DNA of 64,000 nucleotides, from the NCBI GenBank assembly GCA_900541125.1, contig UQIK01000011.1, positions 6,023-70,022 on the forward strand, in the 5' to 3' direction. Below, piece after piece: positions 1 to 5,993 of the stretch. Made by a program: the position numbers and the translations under genes. This DNA comes from an uncultured Collinsella sp. (GTDB taxonomy: Bacteria > Actinomycetota > Coriobacteriia > Coriobacteriales > Coriobacteriaceae). Below the pieces are notes generated by a model that had not been told where the DNA came from, did not search any database, and was given only the letters and a program-made list of their open reading frames with translations. How positions within the stretch are numbered: the stretch's first letter is position 1; the number at the start of each line of letters is the position of its first letter.

Positions 1-1067
1 TGACGGATCCCGGCATTGCCCGTCTGGGGCTCACGGCACCGCTCGAGACGGCGCTCGCATCCAGGGGGATTGGCGTTACGGTCTATGCCGAAACGCGTGC
101 GAACCCCACGGTCTCAAACGTGGAGGAAGCGGCGTTCCTGTATCGAGAGAGCGCCTGTCAGGCCATTATCGGTTTTGGCGGAGGATCAGCCATGGACTGC
201 GCCAAGGGTGTGGGGGCGCGCATTGCGCAGCCAAACAAGCCCATCAACAAGATGCGCGGCCTACTGCGGATTCATCGTCTCCTGCCGCTGCTTATTGCGG
301 TTCCCACTACCGCCGGTACGGGAAGCGAAGTCACGCTCGCGGCGGTTATCACCGATGACGAGACGCATTACAAATACCCCATTAACGACTTTGTGCTCAT
401 CCCGCGTTTTGCAGTCCACGACCCCGAGTTTACGTGCGGCTTGCCCGCTTCCATTACGGGGCAGACGGGCATGGACGCCCTGACGCATGCCGTTGAGGCC
501 TTTATCGGGCGAAGCACCACGCCCTATACGCGTAAGATGGTGCGACAGGCGGTGCAGCTTATCCACGACAATTTGCTCGAGGCCTATGAGCATGGTGACG
601 ACATGTGCGCTCGTCGCAATATGCTTTTGGCGGCGTATAAGGCGGGCGTTGCGTTTACCCGCTCCTATGTCGGATATGTGCATGCCATCGCGCACAGTTT
701 GGGCGGCCGATACGGAATTCCGCACGGTTTGGCCAACGCGATCATCCTGCCGCACATGCTTCGCGCTTATGGTGACGCCGCCGCCCCCAAGCTCGCCGAT
801 CTTGCCCGCATGGCCGGTATCGCGCCGGCTACCGCGCAGGACAGCCTGGCGGCCGAGGCCTTTATCGATTGGATCGATTGCATGAACGAGACCCTGGGAA
901 TCCCCAAATATGTGGCGGGCATTCGCCGCTCCGACATTCCGCAGATGGCGGCGCATGCCGATGCCGAGGCCAATCCCCTGTACCCCGTTCCGCTTTTGAT
1001 GGACCGCTTGGAGCTCGAGCGTATGTACGAGGTCGTCGCGGGTGGTATGTTTGAGGACGAGAATTAG
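1..1067 (+). CDS. Iron-containing alcohol dehydrogenase (5' end missing)
   Basis: Class III (iron-type) alcohol dehydrogenase, interconverting alcohols and aldehydes with NAD(P)H in the cytoplasm. The reading frame is open from base 3 at the window edge (TDPGIARLGL...), so the true start lies upstream; about 354 of the usual 380-390 residues are present. Visible family motifs are the nucleotide-binding GFGGGSAMDCAKG, the TTAGTGSEVT segment, DALTHAVEA, and the metal-site region HAIAHSLGGRYGIPHG. The stop codon overlaps the AGGAGG ribosome-binding site of the downstream aldehyde dehydrogenase, so the two are co-transcribed and probably form an alcohol-aldehyde-acid couple. The physiological substrate (ethanol, butanol, propanediol-derived or other) cannot be read from sequence. 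Confidence 0.93.
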   Translation, partial: TDPGIARLGLTAPLETALASRGIGVTVYAETRANPTVSNVEEAAFLYRESACQAIIGFGGGSAMDCAKGVGARIAQPNKPINKMRGLLRIHRLLPLLIAVPTTAGTGSEVTLAAVITDDETHYKYPINDFVLIPRFAVHDPEFTCGLPASITGQTGMDALTHAVEAFIGRSTTPYTRKMVRQAVQLIHDNLLEAYEHGDDMCARRNMLLAAYKAGVAFTRSYVGYVHAIAHSLGGRYGIPHGLANAIILPHMLRAYGDAAAPKLADLARMAGIAPATAQDSLAAEAFIDWIDCMNETLGIPKYVAGIRRSDIPQMAAHADAEANPLYPVPLLMDRLELERMYEVVAGGMFEDEN

Positions 1068-1075
1068 GAGGGTCC

Positions 1076-2455
1076 ATGAACACCGAGGAAATTGCGCGCA
1101 TCGTCGGCGATCAGCGCGCCTACTTTAAGACGCACGCCACGTTTGATGTCGATGCTCGACGTCGCGCGCTCGCGAGTTTACGCGATGCGGTGCGGGCCCA
1201 CGAGGCCGATATCGCCCATGCGCTCAAGACCGATTTGGGGAAGTCGCATGACGAGGCCTATATGTGCGAGATCGGCACGTCGCTTTCCGAGATTCGACAT
1301 CAGATCGCTCACGTGGCTCGATGGAGTCGTCCGCGCCTGCGTCCGTGCGATCTTGCCAACGCCGTGAGTGTGTGCAAAACGCAAGCCGTGCCCTATGGCG
1401 TCACGCTCATCATGGCTCCGTGGAACTACCCGTTTTTGCTAACACTCGAGCCGCTCGCCGGCGCCCTTGCCGCGGGCAATACCGTGGTCATCAAGCCGAG
1501 TGCCTATGCTCCGGCATCGAGTGCGGTGCTCAAGCAAATCTGTGAAGAGGCATTTGATCCGTGCCTGGTGACGGTTGTCGAGGGCGGGCGCGCCGAAAAC
1601 GAAGCGCTGCTCGATGAGTGCTGGGACAAGATCTTCTTTACCGGTAGCGTTTCGGTCGGCAAGCTCGTTATGGAGCGCGCGAGTAAAAACCTCACGCCCG
1701 TGACGCTTGAGCTGGGCGGCAAGAGCCCCTGCATCGTGGATGCGACGGCAAACTTGAAGGTCGCGGCACGGCGTATCGCCTTTGGCAAATGGCTCAACGT
1801 GGGGCAGACCTGCGTGGCGCCCGACTACCTGCTGGTCGATACGCGCGTGCACGACGAGCTGCTGGACCTTATCAAGGAAGAGGTCCGCCGTATGTTTGGT
1901 GAGCATCCGCTCGATAACGAGGATTACGGGCATATCGTCAACGCCAAGCATTTTGCGCGCGTGCGCGGGCTGATCGATCCCGATAAGGTCGTGCTTGGAG
2001 GCACCGCGCGGGAGACTTCGCTGAAGATCGAGCCGACAATTTTGGACGGCGTGACCCCCGATGACGCCGTGATGCAGGAGGAGATCTTCGGTCCCATCTT
2101 GCCGGTGCTGACGTTTGAGAGCCTAGACGAGGCCGAAGCGTTTATTACGGATCGTCCGACGCCGCTGGCCCTGTATATCTTTAGTCAGGATCACGCAGTT
2201 CAGCAGCGCTTCGTGCGTTACGTGCCCTTTGGCGGTGGCTGTGTCAACGACACGATCATGCACTTGGCTACGAGCCATATGGGCTTTGGCGGCATGGGCG
2301 CGAGCGGTATGGGGCAGTACCATGGACGCGAGAGCTTCGATACGTTTAGCCACAAGAAGAGTATCGTGAACAAGGCAACTTGGCTGGACGTGCCGTTTCG
2401 GTATGCGCCCTACGCAAGCTGGAAGCACAAGTTCGTGCGCATGTTTGTGCATTAG
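1076..2455 (+). CDS. Aldehyde dehydrogenase (class 3-like)
   Basis: NAD(P)-dependent aldehyde dehydrogenase of 459 residues, oxidising aldehydes to carboxylates. The ALDH signatures are clear: WNYPFLL and the cofactor region NTVVIKPS, the general-base glutamate in TLELGGKSP, the catalytic cysteine in NVGQTCVAPD, and EEIFGPILPV. The short length and the C-terminal segment (HKKSIVNKATW, then a tail ending KFVRMFVH) match the class 3/fatty-aldehyde type rather than CoA-acylating enzymes. It starts at an ATG 5 nt after an AGGAGG that overlaps the stop of the alcohol dehydrogenase, so it is translationally close-coupled to it. It probably consumes the aldehyde made by that enzyme. A hairpin begins 8 nt after its stop. 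Confidence 0.94.
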   Translation: MNTEEIARIVGDQRAYFKTHATFDVDARRRALASLRDAVRAHEADIAHALKTDLGKSHDEAYMCEIGTSLSEIRHQIAHVARWSRPRLRPCDLANAVSVCKTQAVPYGVTLIMAPWNYPFLLTLEPLAGALAAGNTVVIKPSAYAPASSAVLKQICEEAFDPCLVTVVEGGRAENEALLDECWDKIFFTGSVSVGKLVMERASKNLTPVTLELGGKSPCIVDATANLKVAARRIAFGKWLNVGQTCVAPDYLLVDTRVHDELLDLIKEEVRRMFGEHPLDNEDYGHIVNAKHFARVRGLIDPDKVVLGGTARETSLKIEPTILDGVTPDDAVMQEEIFGPILPVLTFESLDEAEAFITDRPTPLALYIFSQDHAVQQRFVRYVPFGGGCVNDTIMHLATSHMGFGGMGASGMGQYHGRESFDTFSHKKSIVNKATWLDVPFRYAPYASWKHKFVRMFVH

Positions 2456-2463
2456 AAAAGGGC

Positions 2464-2505
2464 GCAGGTAATACGAACAAGTGTTCCTATTACCTGCATT
2501 TTGCG
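2464..2505 (+). terminator. Hairpin after aldehyde dehydrogenase
   Basis: A 9-bp perfect inverted repeat (GCAGGTAAT, 2464-2472, with ATTACCTGC, 2489-2497) holds an inner GAACA/TGTTC stem and is followed by ATTTTG. It probably ends the adh-aldh transcript, although the T-tract is short. The sequence GTGTTCCTAT in its right half recurs at 2731-2740. Confidence 0.5.
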
Positions 2506-2560
2506 TTAGACTACTGTTATGGAGCACGGATGGGCCAACTCCCTTTAGAAGGGATTTGGT

Positions 2561-2644
2561 ATGAACGTAAGCGATGTTATTTCGTTATTGGCGTTGTTGA
2601 TTGCGGCTATCGAACTCGGTCTGTTTATCGGCCGAATGAAATAG
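2561..2644 (+). CDS. Tiny hydrophobic membrane peptide, holin-like/type I toxin candidate
   Basis: A 27-codon reading frame, MNVSDVISLLALLIAAIELG... ending LFIGRMK. It is one transmembrane helix (about residues 5-23) with a short positively charged C-terminus, the build of the 'putative holin-like toxin' peptides and other type I toxins. A candidate ribosome-binding site AAGGGA (2549-2554) lies 6 nt before the ATG and is the 3' arm of a hairpin with TCCCTT at 2540-2545, so initiation would be masked, as is usual in type I toxin messages. It stands alone in a 425-base space without other recognisable genes. I cannot identify the antisense RNA; function is inferred only from size, topology and the masked site. 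Confidence 0.5.
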   Translation: MNVSDVISLLALLIAAIELGLFIGRMK

Positions 2645-2880
2645 CCGCCCCCGCGTAAGCGAAGACGGCCACTTCTCACGATGAAAACGTGTATCGGAGT
2701 TGGCAAGACCCGCGGCAACGGGTGCCATCCGTGTTCCTATCTTATCTGCAAGCGTTCTGTCGCGCAAGCGTTGAGGCAAACGATTGAAGGACGCAGACAG
2801 GATGTATTTGTGTCCGCACGGGACCGTAGACTTCTCAATAAGGTTACACACCGGTTTATCCGGCCGTTAGAGGAGCTGCT
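2645..2880. other. Intergenic stretch between membrane peptide and HIRAN gene
   Basis: No convincing gene. An in-frame stretch opens at the ATG at 2681, but its composition looks non-coding, it has no ribosome-binding site and it runs out of frame into the HIRAN gene. It contains a small hairpin (ACCCG/CGGGT around 2709-2724) and a second copy of the 10-mer GTGTTCCTAT (2731-2740). If the upstream peptide is a type I toxin, this is one place for its regulatory RNA. Confidence 0.4.
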
Positions 2881-3207
2881 ATGTACGAGCCTTCGCGTGT
2901 TCTTCTGTCATTTCACATTGCAGGATTTCAGTATACCGATGGCGCCTTGGTCTTGGGCGATCTTAAAGCGGGCGATAAACTGACGCTGTGTGCCGAGCGC
3001 GATAATCCCCATGACCCCGAGGCAGTTGCGATCTACTATGGCAAGACCAAACTTGGCTACGTTCCGGGAAACGAGGTTGGCCCACTGTCCTTGATGATGT
3101 ATTACGGCCACGAGGACGTATTTGAGGCCCGCGTGCAACAGGTTGCCCCCGAGCGCAGCCCGTGGCATCAGGTGCGCGTTGGGCTCTACGTGGTGGATGC
3201 TCGCTAG
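2881..3207 (+). CDS. Stand-alone HIRAN-domain protein
   Basis: A 108-residue protein that is almost entirely a HIRAN domain: FHIAGFQYTDGALVLGDL, then a LxLxxERDNPHDPEAVAIY segment and a GKTKLGYVPGNE turn. HIRAN domains, best known fused to Rad5/HLTF helicases, bind free 3' DNA ends; short bacterial stand-alone versions are also known and are mostly uncharacterised. The start ATG follows AGAGGAGCTGCT. The next gene encodes a very acidic small protein 18 nt downstream. The domain assignment is strong; its role here is unknown, though DNA or damage recognition is the natural guess given nearby helicase and nuclease-like genes. Confidence 0.82.
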   Translation: MYEPSRVLLSFHIAGFQYTDGALVLGDLKAGDKLTLCAERDNPHDPEAVAIYYGKTKLGYVPGNEVGPLSLMMYYGHEDVFEARVQQVAPERSPWHQVRVGLYVVDAR

Positions 3208-3225
3208 TCGGCAATGGAGGCTGCC

Positions 3226-3405
3226 ATGTTTGATGACGATGACCTGTTTGATCTGGCAGATGATCCGTTTGAGTGGGATCTGCTACTCGATGACGATGAG
3301 TTGGAGCAGGATCGTAGGAAACGGCAGGGCAAGAAAACTCAGGGTGACGCTTCGAAAAAGCAAGACAAACGCCGTCGAGGTCTGTTCGGCGGGCTCTTTG
3401 GCTAA
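3226..3405 (+). CDS. Small acidic-then-basic hypothetical protein
   Basis: A 59-residue protein of unknown function. The first 30 residues are strongly acidic (MFDDDDLFDLADDPFEWD, then LLLDDDELEQD), the next 22 are strongly basic (RRKRQGKK...KKQDKRRRG), and it ends in the repeat GLFGGLFG. An earlier in-frame ATG exists at 3214, but GGAGG at 3216-3220 lies 5 nt before the ATG at 3226, so the later start is preferred. It follows the HIRAN gene by 18 nt and is probably co-transcribed with it. The charge pattern suggests an intrinsically disordered protein that could bind nucleic acid or a basic partner. No homologous family is recognised. Confidence 0.6.
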   Translation: MFDDDDLFDLADDPFEWDLLLDDDELEQDRRKRQGKKTQGDASKKQDKRRRGLFGGLFG

Positions 3406-3471
3406 CCGACGCGCCAGAGCGTCTGTATACTAGGCACGTGTTAGACGCGTTGCGAAATGAGGACACAGACG

Positions 3472-4017
3472 ATGATGTGGTTTACCGCCGACCTGCACCT
3501 GGGCGATACGAATATCTTGCACGACATGGATCGACCGTTTGATTCGGTCGAGGAGATGAACCGCAAGGTCATCGATGCCATCAATGAGTGCGTGGCTGCG
3601 GACGACCGCCTCTATATCCTGGGAGACTTTACGTATCGCTTGCCCATGGCGGAGGCGGTGCGCCTGCGCGAGCGTATCGAATGCAAGAATGCGACGCTCA
3701 TCCGCGGTAACCATGACGGCGACTGGGAAGATTCCGACGCCCCGCAAATTTGGGAAGACGTGCGCGATTACCTGGAGATTGCTCCCGGCTATGCCAAGGG
3801 CCATCGTCTGGTTATGAGCCACTACCCCATGCTCAGCTGGAACGGCAAGGCACGTGGCGCCATTATGCTGCATGGGCATATCCACAGCAGGGGTGACCGC
3901 ACCAACGCACGCAACCGCGATCGCGAGCGCCCGATCCTGCGCTATGACGTTGGCCTTGATGCCAACGACTACAGACCCGTAAGCCGCGATCAAATCCTGG
4001 GCTTCTTTGGACTGTAA
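3472..4017 (+). CDS. Metallophosphoesterase (YfcE/MJ0936-like)
   Basis: Calcineurin-like metallophosphoesterase, 181 residues. The metal-ligand blocks are complete: TADLHLGD (D-x-H) near the N-terminus, LGDFTYR, RGNHDGD (GNHD), SHYPML and HGHIHSRGD (GHxH). Proteins of this size act as small phosphodiesterases; a substrate cannot be predicted. An upstream in-frame ATG at 3457 exists, but the purine-rich GAGGA (3458-3462) sits 9 nt before the tandem ATGs at 3472/3475 and the protein then begins directly at the core strand MMWFTADLHLGD, so 3472 is chosen. A large palindrome and a terminator follow the gene. Confidence 0.88.
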   Translation: MMWFTADLHLGDTNILHDMDRPFDSVEEMNRKVIDAINECVAADDRLYILGDFTYRLPMAEAVRLRERIECKNATLIRGNHDGDWEDSDAPQIWEDVRDYLEIAPGYAKGHRLVMSHYPMLSWNGKARGAIMLHGHIHSRGDRTNARNRDRERPILRYDVGLDANDYRPVSRDQILGFFGL

Positions 4018-4022
4018 TTCTC

Positions 4023-4061
4023 GAACCACCACAAAGGGGACAGGCACCTTTGTGGTGGTTC
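4023..4061. repeat. Perfect 15-bp palindrome (REP-like)
   Basis: GAACCACCACAAAGG (4023-4037) and its exact complement CCTTTGTGGTGGTTC (4047-4061) flank a 9-nt loop, just after the phosphoesterase stop. It is followed immediately by a separate terminator, so it is not needed for termination. Similar in design to the 22-bp palindrome at 49747-49815, suggesting a class of isolated palindromic elements in this genome. Confidence 0.65.
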
Positions 4062-4062
4062 T

Positions 4063-4097
4063 GGCGCCGTTGCCATTATGGCGGCGGCGCCTTTTTT
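4063..4097 (+). terminator. Rho-independent terminator after phosphoesterase gene
   Basis: Stem GGCGCCG (4063-4069) with CGGCGCC (4085-4091) followed by six T (4092-4097). Canonical intrinsic terminator for the HIRAN-to-phosphoesterase group. Confidence 0.85.
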
Positions 4098-4155
4098 GTC
4101 CGCGTGGCGCGGTAGAGTGTAGGCGGTTGAAATTTGCGTCCATCGAGGAGCTGCT

Positions 4156-5913
4156 ATGAACGAGATCAAGTGCCCGCATTGCGGCGAAGTTTTTAAGGTC
4201 GATGCGTCCGGCTATGCGGATATCGTCAAGCAAGTGCGCGATGCCGAGTTCTCGCGCGATCTTGATGAGCGCGTAGCGGCGGCTCGACGCGAGGGCGAGC
4301 AAGCGCTGGAGCTTGAGCGTTCGCGTTCGGCGTCTGCCCTGCAGGAGGCGGAGTCTCAACGCGACGCTCAGCTTGTCGAGCAGAAGAACACTGCGGATCA
4401 GAAACTGGCGCAAGAGGTTGCCAAGCGCGATGCTGAGCTTGCCGAGCTGCGCGCTAAGCTCGAGGGCGCTGCCGCAGAGCGCGAGAGTGCAAGCCAGCGC
4501 GCGGCGGTTGAGGCACGAGCCAATGCTCAAAAAGAGAATGCCGAACTCCAGCGTGAGATTGATAGCCTGCGTGCGCAGCTTGGGCGCAAAGATGACGAAG
4601 CAAAGCTTGCCGAGTCGGCGGCGCGCAACGCTGCTCAAAACGATTTAGCTGCACGCGACGCTCAGATTGCCGAGCTGCAGGCCAGGCTTGCCGCGGCGGA
4701 CAAGGCCCAGGAGATGGCGCTTGCCGCTGCCGCGGCAGAGTCGCAGCGTGAGCTCGATGCCGCTCGCAGCGAGGCCGAGCGCGCGTTTGCTGACTATCGC
4801 GCGAAGGTGCAAGAGAAGTTTTCCGCCGCAAAGGCTCAGTCCGAGCAAGAGGCCGAGGGCCTGCGTGCCCAGCTGCGCGAGCAGGAACTGATGGCAAAAA
4901 TGAACCTGTCAGAGGCGGTCGCCGCGGCGGAGCGAGAGCGCGATGAGGCGCGTGCCAAACTGACGAGCGAGCTGGCGGTGCGCGATTCTCGCGAGGAACA
5001 GGTCAAGGCGGCACACGAGCTCGAGCTTGCGCAGGCCAAGCGCGCGAGCGATGACCTGATTCGCTACAAGGACGAAGAGATTGAGCGCCTTAAGGACATG
5101 AAGGTCCGCCTGTCCACCAAGATGGTGGGCGAGTCGCTCGAGCAGCACTGCGAGACCGAGTTTAACCGTCTGCGCATGACGGCGTTTCCTAACGCGTACT
5201 TCGAGAAGGATAACGATGCGTCCGAGGGCACCAAGGGCGACTTTATCTTCCGCGAGTGCGACGCAAGCGGTAACGAGGTCATTTCGATTATGTTCGAGAT
5301 GAAAAACGAGAACGACGAGACCGCGACCAAGCACAAAAACGAGGACTTCTTTAAGAAACTCGATCACGATCGTCGCCAGAAAGGCTGTGAGTACGCGGTG
5401 CTCTGCACACTGCTCGAGCCCGAAAGCGAGCTCTATAACGCAGGGATAGTCGACGTGAGTTACCGCTATGAGAAGATGTACGTGATCCGCCCGCAGTTCT
5501 TCATTCCCATGATCACGCTGCTGCGCAACGCCGCCATGGGTTCGCTGCGCTATAAGCAGGAGCTGGCGGAGTACAAGCAACAGAACATCGACGTCACGAA
5601 CTTCGAGGCCAAGATGGAGAAGTTCAAGAACGATTTCGGCCGCAACTATGAGCTTGCGAGCCGTAAGTTCCAGACGGCGATCGAGGAGATTGACAAGACG
5701 ATTAGCCATCTGCAGAAAACCAAGGAGGCATTGCTGTCCTCCGAGAACAATTTACGTCTAGCCAACAAGAAGGCCGACGATCTTACCATTCGCAAGCTCA
5801 CCTGGGGCAACAAGACCATGAAGGCGGCGTTTGACGAGGCGCGCGGGGCTGCGACAGGGGCAAACGATGAGCCAGCCGAGGCGGATTCGTATGAGGTCGA
5901 GGATACCGAGTAG
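4156..5913 (+). CDS. DUF2130 protein: zinc-ribbon start, long coiled coil, PD-(D/E)XK-like core
   Basis: 585 residues. The N-terminus has a zinc-finger-like CPHCGEVF, followed by roughly 300 residues of alanine/glutamate/arginine-rich heptads (about 30-315), a very long coiled coil. The DUF2130 core follows (about 320-500): KMVGESLEQHCE, GTKGDFIFRE, then ISIMFEMKNEN. The spacing of the aspartate in GDFIF and the E-M-K triad resembles the active site of PD-(D/E)XK nucleases, to which the family has been related. A further coiled coil and an acidic tail end the protein. Function is not established. It shares its terminator with the convergent helicase gene. It resembles RmuC-type proteins only in layout. 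Confidence 0.85.
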   Translation: MNEIKCPHCGEVFKVDASGYADIVKQVRDAEFSRDLDERVAAARREGEQALELERSRSASALQEAESQRDAQLVEQKNTADQKLAQEVAKRDAELAELRAKLEGAAAERESASQRAAVEARANAQKENAELQREIDSLRAQLGRKDDEAKLAESAARNAAQNDLAARDAQIAELQARLAAADKAQEMALAAAAAESQRELDAARSEAERAFADYRAKVQEKFSAAKAQSEQEAEGLRAQLREQELMAKMNLSEAVAAAERERDEARAKLTSELAVRDSREEQVKAAHELELAQAKRASDDLIRYKDEEIERLKDMKVRLSTKMVGESLEQHCETEFNRLRMTAFPNAYFEKDNDASEGTKGDFIFRECDASGNEVISIMFEMKNENDETATKHKNEDFFKKLDHDRRQKGCEYAVLCTLLEPESELYNAGIVDVSYRYEKMYVIRPQFFIPMITLLRNAAMGSLRYKQELAEYKQQNIDVTNFEAKMEKFKNDFGRNYELASRKFQTAIEEIDKTISHLQKTKEALLSSENNLRLANKKADDLTIRKLTWGNKTMKAAFDEARGAATGANDEPAEADSYEVEDTE

Positions 5914-5934
5914 GGGATAGCGTATCGCGCAAAA

Positions 5935-5970
5935 AGCGGGGCCGCTGGCGATGTTGCCAGCGACCCCGCT
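5935..5970. terminator. Bidirectional terminator hairpin
   Basis: AGCGGGG-CCGCTGGC (5935-5949) pairs with GCCAGCG-ACCCCGCT (5956-5970), with five A before the stem and TTCGTTTCG after it. It lies between the convergent DUF2130 and helicase genes and can serve both strands. Confidence 0.8.
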
Positions 5971-5993
5971 TCGTTTCGTTCCAGTATGTACGG

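Noticed and set aside
2681..2983. 100-codon frame upstream of the HIRAN gene
   Set aside because: No ribosome-binding site, overlaps the HIRAN gene out of frame, and resembles no protein.
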